17,771 bases of DNA, from positions 1-17,771 of the forward strand of contig DITN01000040.1 of assembly GCA_002422865.1 (NCBI GenBank), given 5' to 3'. The DNA comes from Bacteroidetes bacterium UBA6183 (lineage in GTDB: Bacteria > Bacteroidota > Bacteroidia > UKL13-3). Made by a program: the position numbers and the translations under genes. The notes under the pieces are model-generated. The model had not been told where the DNA came from and did not search any database. It saw nothing but the letters and a program-made list of their open reading frames with translations. Each line of letters starts with the position of its first letter. The first letter of the stretch is position 1. Shown here in pieces: positions 1-7,138 of the stretch.

Positions 1-940
1 TATTGTAATTGGAGAATTACAAAAAGTTTTTATGGAGAATGGTATTGATGCATGCACCGTTCAACTTGCACCTGATACGTTGAACAATCCGATAACCAAG
101 TTGTTAGCCGAACACAACTCGGTAAAATTGGTAGATTATACCGGAGGAAGCGAGTTTGGTAATTATGTAGAATCATTAAATAAAACAGTGTTTACAGAGA
201 AGGCAGGTGTAAACAGTATAATCATAGACAGTGTTGTTGATTTAAAATCGGTGATGGGGAACATTGCATTTAGCGCCAGCTTATACAGTGGGCAGATGTG
301 CACCGCTCCCCAAAATATATTTATTCCTGCCGCGGGTATTCATACAAATGAGGGAATGGTAAGCTTTGATGATGCAGTAGCAGCATTGTGTGGTGCAATA
401 ACAGGATTGGTTGATAACCCTAAAGCAGGAGCTCCTACATTAGGTGCGATTCAATCTGAGTTAACCATAAATAGAGTAAAACACGTAAATGAACTAGGCG
501 GAAAAGTTGTTCTTGAGAGTAAATCGATAGTTAACGAGGAGTTTAAAGATGCGCGAATAGCGACTCCTGCAGTTATTGTAATTGATGAAAGTGAATACAA
601 TCATTTTAACAAAGAGTGTTTCGGGCCAATTGTATTTGTGATTAAAACTTCATCAACCCAAAACTCTATTGCATTGGCAAAGAAACTAGCTAGCGAAAAA
701 GGAGCAATTACTTGTGGTGCTTACACTACAGATAACGCTATCATGCAAACCATAGAAGATGAAATGAACGAAGTATTTACACCAGTATCATTTAATTTTA
801 CTGGTGCTGCGTTTATTAACTCACATGCGGCCTTCAGCGACTTTCACGTTACAGGAGGAAATCCGGCAGGTAATGCTAGCCTTACCACAAGTGAATTTAT
901 TGTTAGAAGGTTTGTTTGGGTTGGAAATCGCTTTGCATAA
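1..940 (+). CDS. paaN: PaaN-type aldehyde dehydrogenase, C-terminal part (5' end outside window)
   Basis: The reading frame is open to the left edge (first full codon at base 2), so the N-terminal half is missing. About 312 residues are visible. The family is the stand-alone aldehyde dehydrogenase PaaN of phenylacetate catabolism, thought to oxidise the ring-opened semialdehyde CoA ester to the acid. Visible support: TEKAGVNSI, at the place of the catalytic-Glu motif (ELGGKN in ordinary aldehyde dehydrogenases); SGQMCTAPQN with the nucleophilic Cys; and the PaaN-like end FHVTGGNPAGNASL followed by FIVRRF. There is no C-terminal hydratase domain, so this is not the bifunctional PaaZ. The Met at base 32 is internal and not the start. 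No other paa gene lies in the window; any would be to the left. A terminator follows 26 bases after the stop. The family is secure; the exact substrate is inferred from the family. Confidence 0.85.
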   Translation, partial: IVIGELQKVFMENGIDACTVQLAPDTLNNPITKLLAEHNSVKLVDYTGGSEFGNYVESLNKTVFTEKAGVNSIIIDSVVDLKSVMGNIAFSASLYSGQMCTAPQNIFIPAAGIHTNEGMVSFDDAVAALCGAITGLVDNPKAGAPTLGAIQSELTINRVKHVNELGGKVVLESKSIVNEEFKDARIATPAVIVIDESEYNHFNKECFGPIVFVIKTSSTQNSIALAKKLASEKGAITCGAYTTDNAIMQTIEDEMNEVFTPVSFNFTGAAFINSHAAFSDFHVTGGNPAGNASLTTSEFIVRRFVWVGNRFA

Positions 941-966
941 GCAATAAAAATTATTTGATTTTAAAC

Positions 967-995
967 AAAGGCCTCCGTATTTAAGGAGGCTTTTG
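967..995 (+). terminator. Rho-independent terminator after paaN
   Basis: A 10-bp stem (AAAGGCCTCC pairing with GGAGGCTTTT, one G-T wobble) encloses an 8-base loop and runs into TTTTG. It sits 26 bases after the paaN stop and ends only 13 bases before the next start codon. Confidence 0.8.
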
Positions 996-1007
996 TATTA
1001 TTGAACC

Positions 1008-2261
1008 ATGATGTTATCTGAACAGAACAAGATAGACCATTACAAAACAACTTTGTTTACAATATTTACTTGCCTATGGTTTATAGGAATTATAGTTGGG
1101 GAAAAGGCTCCTGCCCTACTTAGTATTAGTATGATTGGACAAGTGTTAAGTATAATATTACTTACTCACCCTAAAAAGTTGTGGACCAATTTTGTGGCAA
1201 CCAAAAGCATGTTGCTGTTTAGTTTGAGTTTTGTTTTTTTACTGATAAGTTTTTTTTACAGTGAAAACCTGAAATACTTGGGAGAGCGACTACAAATAAA
1301 ACTTCCCATACTTCTGTATGCATTAGCTTGGCCAAGTATTGGATCATTAAATACGAAACAATTAAAAACTATTTTTTACACGCTGGTTACTGTGTGTGTG
1401 ATAAGTACTGCAGGTATACTAACTAATTATGCGCTGCACTTTGAAGAAATCAATCAGCTTTACCTACAATCTAAAATAATGCCCGGACCTATTAACCATA
1501 TTAGGTTTAGCTTATTGATTGTATTTGCTACTTATGCTATTTACTATTACATTAAACAGCGTTACTTTAATAACAACTTGGAAAAAAACTTGTTGATGGT
1601 GGCCTGTTTATTTTTTATTTTGTTTCTTCATATTTACTCGGTAAGAAGTGGACTACTTACATTATATGCCGTTATTGGTCTTGCGTTAATTAATCACTTA
1701 CTTATTACGAAAAACATTAAACAGTTAATTGCGGCAGTGGGCGTTTTAATTGTGCTTGCCGGCATTAGTTTAATGGTATCGCCTACCATGCGCAATAAAC
1801 TTATAAATACGCAACAAGATGTATCTGTTTACGCCAATAAGGCTGACCCGAATTTTAATTCTTTGGCCACCCGCATGGTATCCTACAAAATTGCCATAGA
1901 GATTGCTAAAGAAAACATCTTATGGGGTTGCGGTCAAGGCGATTTAAAGGATAAAAATGATGCCTTGTTTAGAAGAGACTACCCAAGTATTACAACACCA
2001 ATAATACCGCACAATCAATTTATATATTACCTAGCAGCAACAGGGTTGGTTGGTTTAATCATCTTTACTTTTGCGTTTACTGCTCCACTTTGGGTAAACA
2101 GATTCTATCAATTTGAGTTTATGCAAGTGGCATATGTAATATTACTTCTCGCATTTCAGTTTGAAGCCATGATAGAAACACAAATTGGGGTGGCCTGCAC
2201 ACTGTTGATTGTTTTGTTACCTTATTATTTGAGCCAACGAAGGAAAAAAGCTACGGCTTAA
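1008..2261 (+). CDS. O-antigen ligase/polymerase-like integral membrane protein (WaaL/Wzy type)
   Basis: This 417-residue protein has about 11-12 hydrophobic segments and one larger hydrophilic loop (roughly residues 262-330) before the last helices. That loop carries the family signature: NILWGCGQGD, matching the NPxxGxGxG motif of the O-antigen ligase domain, then PHNQFIYYLAATGLVGL, with a His at residue 335 equivalent to the essential His of WaaL-type enzymes. Such proteins join or polymerise undecaprenyl-linked glycans at the periplasmic face of the inner membrane. Ligase and polymerase cannot be told apart from sequence alone. Two ATGs are adjacent (1008 and 1011); either may start translation. 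The gene stands alone rather than in a polysaccharide cluster, although gmd, fcl and two glycosyltransferase genes lie elsewhere in the window. Its 3' end overlaps the convergent LysM gene by 11 bases. Confidence 0.8.
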   Translation: MMLSEQNKIDHYKTTLFTIFTCLWFIGIIVGEKAPALLSISMIGQVLSIILLTHPKKLWTNFVATKSMLLFSLSFVFLLISFFYSENLKYLGERLQIKLPILLYALAWPSIGSLNTKQLKTIFYTLVTVCVISTAGILTNYALHFEEINQLYLQSKIMPGPINHIRFSLLIVFATYAIYYYIKQRYFNNNLEKNLLMVACLFFILFLHIYSVRSGLLTLYAVIGLALINHLLITKNIKQLIAAVGVLIVLAGISLMVSPTMRNKLINTQQDVSVYANKADPNFNSLATRMVSYKIAIEIAKENILWGCGQGDLKDKNDALFRRDYPSITTPIIPHNQFIYYLAATGLVGLIIFTFAFTAPLWVNRFYQFEFMQVAYVILLLAFQFEAMIETQIGVACTLLIVLLPYYLSQRRKKATA

Positions 2262-3072
2262 CCATGTAAATTATTTTAACGCGTGCCGTGACTGAGTTTA
2301 TTTCAAGTTTTGATTGTGCTTCTTTGCCAATTGAAATAACAAAGTTTTTATATTTTGAAGCATCTAACGTACCGGTTACTCGAACTAAACATTGTTTGTT
2401 GTTATCGAGGTTTATTACTTTTATAATTGTTCCAACCGGTGCTTCCGCATGAAGTACTTGCATGGTTTCATCTAAAATGGCAATGCCCGTTTGTTCTATT
2501 AAATCACCATCAGCCATACGAGATGTTTGGTTGGTTTGAGGTAGTTGAGCCTCAGGACTATTTAGCTTATAGTATGGCTTGGCTGTTGCAGACTCATCAA
2601 CAACAAGTACTTGCCCAACTGCAATTTTATTTGATTTAAGGTTATTCCACTTACTTACTTGGGCTGTTGTTATTTTATACTTTTTTGCAATTGCATTTAA
2701 CGTTTCGCCCTGCACAACTTGATGGGTATATACTTTTTGTACCTCAACAGATTGGGCATTTGCGTGCGCTTCGTCAACCCTAGATGAATCGTTTATATTA
2801 TTGTTAGCCGGTTTTAAAATCTCGTTATATAATGGAATACGAATAATTTGGTTTTTGGTAACCTTATTGTTTTTAAGTTCGTTGTACTTATTAACCTCGG
2901 CAAGCGTAGTTTTATATCTTTTTACAATTAGGTTTATATTATCTGATTTATCAACTTTATGGATGATGAATTTTTGCCCTTTAATGGTTTCAACCCTGAG
3001 CGAGTCCATTGGTTTTGCAGATAAAAAACCAGACAAAAACACGATAAAAAAGATAGCAGACACTAATTTCAT
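2251..3072 (-). CDS. Secreted protein with two LysM domains and an RlpA-like double-psi barrel
   Basis: The 273-residue product starts with a signal peptide (residues 1-19, ending FLSAKP). LysM 1 spans about 35-81 and LysM 2 about 115-159, the second with the typical QGETLNAIAKKY start; LysM modules bind peptidoglycan N-acetylglucosamine. Residues 195-269 resemble the RlpA/double-psi beta-barrel: GIAIL, then LHAEAPVGTIIKVINLDNNK, then LVRV. The His of the RlpA lytic transglycosylase pair appears kept (H208), but the Asp expected after VRVN is replaced (VRVTGT). The barrel may therefore bind rather than cleave. It is the third gene of a minus-strand operon; its ATG overlaps the stop of the upstream ABM gene (ATGA at 3072-3069), which points to translational coupling. 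A periplasmic or outer-membrane-associated cell-wall role is likely. The LysM calls are firm, the barrel call good, loss of activity an inference. Confidence 0.85.
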   Translation of the reverse strand: MKLVSAIFFIVFLSGFLSAKPMDSLRVETIKGQKFIIHKVDKSDNINLIVKRYKTTLAEVNKYNELKNNKVTKNQIIRIPLYNEILKPANNNINDSSRVDEAHANAQSVEVQKVYTHQVVQGETLNAIAKKYKITTAQVSKWNNLKSNKIAVGQVLVVDESATAKPYYKLNSPEAQLPQTNQTSRMADGDLIEQTGIAILDETMQVLHAEAPVGTIIKVINLDNNKQCLVRVTGTLDASKYKNFVISIGKEAQSKLEINSVTARVKIIYMVKP

Positions 3073-3365
3073 TTTACTTTTTGATTTACCAAGGTTGAAA
3101 ATGCCATCGGTTTGGCGTTAAATAATTTTTTAGTAGCAGCCCAAGTTATTTCAAATAACTCTGAATGACGGTAGCTTTCCAAATCAGATTCGTTTTGCCA
3201 TAAACTGTAGGTGTAATATACATTACTGTGATTGGCGTCTTGCAGCAAGGTTAATCCTTGGCAACCCGGGAAATTCGCTATTTGATTTTTACTATTTTCA
3301 AATACTACTAAAAATTCACTAACTAATTCCGGTTCAAAAGAAAGTCGTACTATTCTATTAATCAT
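3069..3365 (-). CDS. ABM-fold (antibiotic biosynthesis monooxygenase family) small protein
   Basis: This 98-residue protein matches the dimeric alpha+beta barrel ABM fold: an initial strand INRIVRLSF, a helix over residues 13-30, the FPGCQGLTLLQD turn and strand, YYTYSLWQNESDLESYRHSELF, and a C-terminal helix ending AAKPMA-like (FNAKPMAFSTL). The pattern with W followed by a Y-x-x-S segment is usual for family members in Bacteroidota. Some relatives oxidise quinone-like molecules or degrade haem, but most have no known substrate, so no reaction is claimed. Its ATG overlaps the stop of the SAM-hydrolase-like gene (ATGA at 3365-3362), and its own stop overlaps the ATG of the LysM gene. It is therefore the middle gene of a translationally coupled trio and is probably made in step with both partners. 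The protein has no signal peptide and should be cytoplasmic. Confidence 0.8.
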   Translation of the reverse strand: MINRIVRLSFEPELVSEFLVVFENSKNQIANFPGCQGLTLLQDANHSNVYYTYSLWQNESDLESYRHSELFEITWAATKKLFNAKPMAFSTLVNQKVK

Positions 3366-4138
3366 TCTTGTTTTTCAATTATAATCTGATCGCCTAATTT
3401 TAAACCCAACAAAGTTTTACCTTGTCCTCTGTTTATAGCAATTTCGAGCCAACCAACATCATTAAATACGGCAACTCCATCTCCTTGAGCAACATTTGCA
3501 TAATTTGCATCTATCTTTTGTAAGCTATCTTTTCTCCTGAAAAAAACCAGATACTTACTATCTCCTATCCAATTGTAAAATGTATGTTTATCTAAATTGG
3601 TAACCGCATTGTCATAGCCATCAACATGAACAACGGATGCTCTGATTTGACCATCTGTAATTACAGGTTTTAAACTATCGAATATGATTTTAGGCGTATT
3701 GATTGTGGCGAAAGAATTTACATCAACCCCATTTACAATATTTGCAGCTATTTGGGTGAATACATTTTTTTCAGGTGACAAATCATTAACATCGAACCAA
3801 GCAGTGTTTACTTTATATATTGCATCCCATTCGTCACCTACCATTGATAAAAAACCATTGTCGGCTGCAATAATCCATTGGTTTTTAATTTTACCAATAA
3901 CAATGTCATTGTATATTAACAAGTTGGTATCAATTGCTATAATATGAACGGTTTCTGATTTAAAATCGTTGATGCAACTTTGAAGCAAAAAAGCCCCTTG
4001 TAACAAATCGTAGGCAGGTAGGTTGTGCGATACGTCAATAATCATGGCATCAGGAATTAACTCCAATATACGTGCTTTTAATGCAGCAGCATAATAAGTA
4101 TTTGCACCATAATCACTTGTAAGCGTTATAACCTTCAC
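3362..4138 (-). CDS. SAM hydroxide adenosyltransferase (SAM hydrolase/fluorinase, DUF62) family protein
   Basis: A 258-residue member of the family that splits S-adenosylmethionine into adenosine and methionine (or, in fluorinase and chlorinase, halogenates it). Conserved parts seen: MKVITLTSDYG at the start, IIDVSHNLPAYD (33-44), VHIIAID (64-70), IAADNGFLSMV (90-100), VVHVDGYDNAVTNL (169-182) and GWLEIAINRGQGKTLLGLKLGD near the end. Canonical catalytic features look absent: VDPGVGTxxR is replaced by IDTNLLIYND (no Arg), and FHGRDIF by SPEKNVF (no His). Of the Asp-Arg-His set described in archaeal homologues only the Asp (D70) is obvious. Activity is therefore uncertain. The start is GTG at 4138; no in-frame ATG precedes it before a stop, and the family begins at this point. 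It is the first gene of the operon with ABM and LysM genes and is divergent from phoH. Confidence 0.85.
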   Translation of the reverse strand: MKVITLTSDYGANTYYAAALKARILELIPDAMIIDVSHNLPAYDLLQGAFLLQSCINDFKSETVHIIAIDTNLLIYNDIVIGKIKNQWIIAADNGFLSMVGDEWDAIYKVNTAWFDVNDLSPEKNVFTQIAANIVNGVDVNSFATINTPKIIFDSLKPVITDGQIRASVVHVDGYDNAVTNLDKHTFYNWIGDSKYLVFFRRKDSLQKIDANYANVAQGDGVAVFNDVGWLEIAINRGQGKTLLGLKLGDQIIIEKQE

Positions 4139-4216
4139 TTTTTTGTTTTGGTATTTAATTGTTCTGCAATTTGGGAAAAAACTTTAATAGTACGTTTTTT
4201 TCCTGCTATTGAAACA

Positions 4217-4224
4217 TATATTTG
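4217..4224 (+). promoter_or_regulatory. Bacteroidota-type -7 promoter element for phoH-purC
   Basis: TATATTTG matches the consensus TAnnTTTG exactly; a T-rich run lies near the -33 position at about 4195-4201. Transcription should start near 4228-4232. That is downstream of the TTG at 4222, which argues for the later TTG at 4279 as the phoH start. Confidence 0.6.
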
Positions 4225-4278
4225 TTATGCAAAGTTATTAAGGTAACAGCAGTATACACAACATTAATATTACAACAC

Positions 4279-5241
4279 TTGATTCAGAAGGAAATAATAA
4301 TTGAAGGAGCCGAGCCACACGATGTTTTGGGCATAAACAATAAAAACCTTAAAGTACTCCAGCATCACTTTTCTAAGCTAAAAATAATTTCGAGGGGGAA
4401 CAACCTTTTTGTTAATGGAGAAATTAGAGAAATAGAACGGTTTGAGAATGGACTAGCTGCATTATGTAAACTTAGCCAGAAGCAAGGAATGCTTGACATT
4501 AATATGATGGAAAGTGTTTTGGGCAAGATTGATGTGGCTGATATAGCTGCCGAACTTAAGCCAAAAGATGATGATGTAATTTTGTACGGCAATGGAGGTA
4601 AAGTAATCAGGGCTAAAACTCCCAACCAGAAAAAAATGGTGGAGTTGATGAAGGATAATGACATTTTGTTTGCCATTGGCCCTGCTGGAACCGGAAAAAC
4701 GTACACCGCGGTTGCATTGGCCGTTAAAGCACTTAAAAACAAAGAAATTAAGCGTATTATTTTGGCTCGTCCCGCTGTTGAAGCTGGTGAAAACTTAGGT
4801 TTTTTACCGGGGGATTTAAAGGAAAAAATTGACCCTTATTTACGCCCATTGTATGATGCGTTAGATGATATGATTCCTGCAGAAAAGCTTAAATTTTACA
4901 TCGAAAACAGGGTAATTGAAATTGCACCCATGGCCTTTATGCGCGGTCGTACGCTAGATAATGCATACGTTATTTTGGATGAGGCACAGAATGCAACCGA
5001 CCTTCAATTAAAAATGTTTCTAACCCGCATGGGACCAAATGCCAAGTTTATTGTTACCGGAGATTTATCTCAAATAGATTTACCTAAAAAATCGCAATCA
5101 GGTTTATTAAAAGCTGTAACTATTTTAGAAGGAATAAAAGGAATTCATTTTGCTTATTTAACTTTTGAAGATGTGGTGCGCCACCGTTTGGTTAAGGATA
5201 TTATTAAAGCCTACGATAAAGAACAAAAAAACAATGATTAA
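4279..5241 (+). CDS. phoH: PhoH family ATPase
   Basis: A PhoH-type P-loop ATPase (about 320 residues from the chosen start), cytoplasmic, widely linked to RNA metabolism and stress, though its precise reaction is unsettled. The N-terminal small domain (KEIIIEGAEP, GINNKNLKVLQHHFSKLKI, SRGNNLFVNGE) is typical of bacterial PhoH. Walker A is GPAGTGKT (near residue 134), Walker B is VILDEAQNA (near 232-240), and sensor-like FIVTGDLSQIDLP and FEDVVRHRLVKDI follow. The start is unusual: no in-frame ATG precedes the conserved domain. TTG at 4279 gives the expected length and lies downstream of the predicted promoter; TTG at 4222 is possible but falls inside the promoter element. The gene is followed after 39 bases by purC, probably in one transcript, and is divergent from the SAM-hydrolase-like operon. 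Confidence 0.9.
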   Translation: MIQKEIIIEGAEPHDVLGINNKNLKVLQHHFSKLKIISRGNNLFVNGEIREIERFENGLAALCKLSQKQGMLDINMMESVLGKIDVADIAAELKPKDDDVILYGNGGKVIRAKTPNQKKMVELMKDNDILFAIGPAGTGKTYTAVALAVKALKNKEIKRIILARPAVEAGENLGFLPGDLKEKIDPYLRPLYDALDDMIPAEKLKFYIENRVIEIAPMAFMRGRTLDNAYVILDEAQNATDLQLKMFLTRMGPNAKFIVTGDLSQIDLPKKSQSGLLKAVTILEGIKGIHFAYLTFEDVVRHRLVKDIIKAYDKEQKNND

Positions 5242-5280
5242 ATAATTAGTTGCTTAAATTCGCCAACTCAATTAAACGTA

Positions 5281-6234
5281 ATGGAAAACGCAATCGTATC
5301 TACCAACTACTTTTTTAAACAACAAAAAAGTTTTTACCGAGGTAAAGTTAGAGATGTATACAACCTTAAAGATGAGCTACTAGTAATGGTAGCCTGCGAT
5401 AGAATTAGTGCTTTTGATGTGGTGCTTAAGCGCCCTATTCCATATAAAGGACAAGTGCTTAACCAAATAGCTTCTCATTTTTTAGATATGGCTTCTGCTA
5501 TTGTTCCTACGTGGAAAATTGCCAGCCCGGATGCTAATGTTACTGTAGGTCAAATGTGCGAACCATTTAAAGTTGAAATGGTAATACGCGGTTATTTAGC
5601 AGGACATGCATGGAGAGAATACAAAGCCGGTAAACGCCAAGTTTGTGGTGTAGCATTACCAGATGGATTAAGAGAAAACGACAGACTACCGGAACCTATC
5701 ATTACACCAACCATAAAAGCTACTGAAGGTCACGATGAAGACATCAGTCGTGAAGATATTTTAAAAACCGGCTTGGTTAGCGAAGCTGATTATATTGTGC
5801 TTGAAGATTACACCCGTAAACTTTACGCCATGGGAACAGAAGCTGCGGCTAAACAAAACTTAATTTTAGTTGACACTAAATATGAGTTTGGTAAAAAAGA
5901 CGGTGTTATTATGCTGATTGATGAAATACATACGCCTGATTCATCACGTTATTTTTATAAAGATACCTACGAAGCCATTCAAGCTAAAGACCAGCAACAA
6001 CGTCAACTATCAAAAGAATTTGTACGTCAATGGTTAATTGAACATGGATTTCAAGGGTTAGATGGCCAAACACAACCTGATATGAGTGATGATTTTATTG
6101 AAACGGTTACCAACCGCTACATAGAATTATACGAACACATAACAGGTATGAAGTTTGAGAAAGCAGATTACAACGGTGTAGAAAAACGTATTGAAAACAA
6201 CGTGAACAACTATTTGAACTCAGTTAATCTGTAA
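5281..6234 (+). CDS. purC: Phosphoribosylaminoimidazole-succinocarboxamide synthase (SAICAR synthetase)
   Basis: PurC condenses CAIR with aspartate, using ATP, to give SAICAR in de novo purine synthesis; it is cytoplasmic. The 317 residues fit the longer (yeast-like) family form. Motifs visible: FYRGKVRDVY (residues 18-27, nucleotide-binding start), VACDRISAFDVVL, PYKGQVLNQIASHF, EMVIRGYLAGHAWREY, TPTIKATEGHDEDIS, ILVDTKYEFG and LIDEIHTPDSSRYF (212-225), which together cover the ATP, CAIR and aspartate sites. All expected blocks are present and nothing looks broken. It starts with ATG 39 bases after phoH and ends 7 bases before a glycosyltransferase gene, so phoH-purC-GT2-GT2 may be one operon. 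A purine riboswitch or PurR-like site is not evident in the short gap. Confidence 0.97.
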   Translation: MENAIVSTNYFFKQQKSFYRGKVRDVYNLKDELLVMVACDRISAFDVVLKRPIPYKGQVLNQIASHFLDMASAIVPTWKIASPDANVTVGQMCEPFKVEMVIRGYLAGHAWREYKAGKRQVCGVALPDGLRENDRLPEPIITPTIKATEGHDEDISREDILKTGLVSEADYIVLEDYTRKLYAMGTEAAAKQNLILVDTKYEFGKKDGVIMLIDEIHTPDSSRYFYKDTYEAIQAKDQQQRQLSKEFVRQWLIEHGFQGLDGQTQPDMSDDFIETVTNRYIELYEHITGMKFEKADYNGVEKRIENNVNNYLNSVNL

Positions 6235-6241
6235 GCTCAAT

Positions 6242-7138
6242 ATGAGTAATTTCCCTAAACCTCCCATATCATTTCATAAAGGCTCCAACCAACAAGAAGG
6301 AGCCTTATTCTGTATATTAATTCCTACTTGGAATAATTTACCCTACTTAAAACTTTGTGTAGAAAGCATTTTAAAAAATAGCACCTACAAACATCAAATA
6401 GTTATACATGTTAACGAAGGGTTAGATGGAACACTAGCATGGGTAAAACAACAAGGGTTTGATTATACTTACAGCGAAGAAAATGCAGGTGTTTGTTATT
6501 CTGTTAACGCGAGTGCAACATTAGCCAATACTGATTACATCGCCTATTTTAATGATGATATGTATGCTTGCCCCAACTGGGATGGTGTATTATATGATGC
6601 CATAAAAGCAAATGGTACCGATTTGTTTTATTACTCAGGAACGATGATTGAATTTGAATTGGGGACCAACAAAGCAAACCTATCTCCATTCAATTTCGGG
6701 GAAGATATAACAACCTTTAACGAGAAGGCCTTACTTGATTTCTGTATGCACACCGCCAATAAACAGGATTGGTTTGGAGCATGCTGGCCACCAAGTGTGG
6801 TTCATAAAAACCTATGGAATAAAGTTGCAGGTTACAGCGAAATATACAGCCCCGGATTTTACAGCGACCCTGATTTTGCCATGAAACTTTGGGAGGCCGG
6901 TGTACGAGATTATAGAGGATTGGGGAAAAGTTTGGTTTATCACTTCAAATGTAAATCAACAGGAAGGGTGGTAAAAAATGATGGACGTAAAACGTTTATG
7001 AAAACATGGGGGTTTGCTTCATCGTATTTGTATAAAAATGTATTGCGTGTTGGAGTTCCTTTTCAACAAAACGCCCCCTTAACATTCAAAAAAGATTTTT
7101 CTTATTTGATATCTGCAATCAAATCAAAAATGGCATGA
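6242..7138 (+). CDS. Family 2 glycosyltransferase
   Basis: A 298-residue GT-A fold enzyme. The nucleotide-sugar domain begins FCILIPTWNNLPYLKLCVESIL (residues 23-44) and includes IVIHVNEG, EENAGVCYSVN and the metal-binding DxD-like NDDMY (104-108). A second half with WFGACWPPSVVHKNLW, then YSDPDFAMKLWEAG, matches the acceptor-side region seen in GT2 proteins, where an Asp-Pro-Asp segment often includes the catalytic base. It has no signal peptide or clear membrane segment, so it should act at the inner face of the membrane. The donor sugar and acceptor are unknown. It begins 7 bases after purC and overlaps the next glycosyltransferase gene by 4 bases (ATGA at 7135), so the two are probably translationally coupled and may act in the same surface-glycan pathway. 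Confidence 0.9.
   Translation: MSNFPKPPISFHKGSNQQEGALFCILIPTWNNLPYLKLCVESILKNSTYKHQIVIHVNEGLDGTLAWVKQQGFDYTYSEENAGVCYSVNASATLANTDYIAYFNDDMYACPNWDGVLYDAIKANGTDLFYYSGTMIEFELGTNKANLSPFNFGEDITTFNEKALLDFCMHTANKQDWFGACWPPSVVHKNLWNKVAGYSEIYSPGFYSDPDFAMKLWEAGVRDYRGLGKSLVYHFKCKSTGRVVKNDGRKTFMKTWGFASSYLYKNVLRVGVPFQQNAPLTFKKDFSYLISAIKSKMA

Noticed and set aside
32..34. ATG at 32 as start of the first gene
   Set aside because: The frame stays open to the left edge and the protein lacks the N-terminal half of its family, so the gene is cut by the window.
2801..3121. Plus-strand frame with hydrophobic segments opposite the LysM and ABM genes
   Set aside because: It is antisense to two well-supported coupled genes; hydrophobicity comes from the complement of their codons.
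4365..4742. Minus-strand frame opposite phoH
   Set aside because: The phoH frame has all family motifs through this stretch, so the opposite frame is a shadow.
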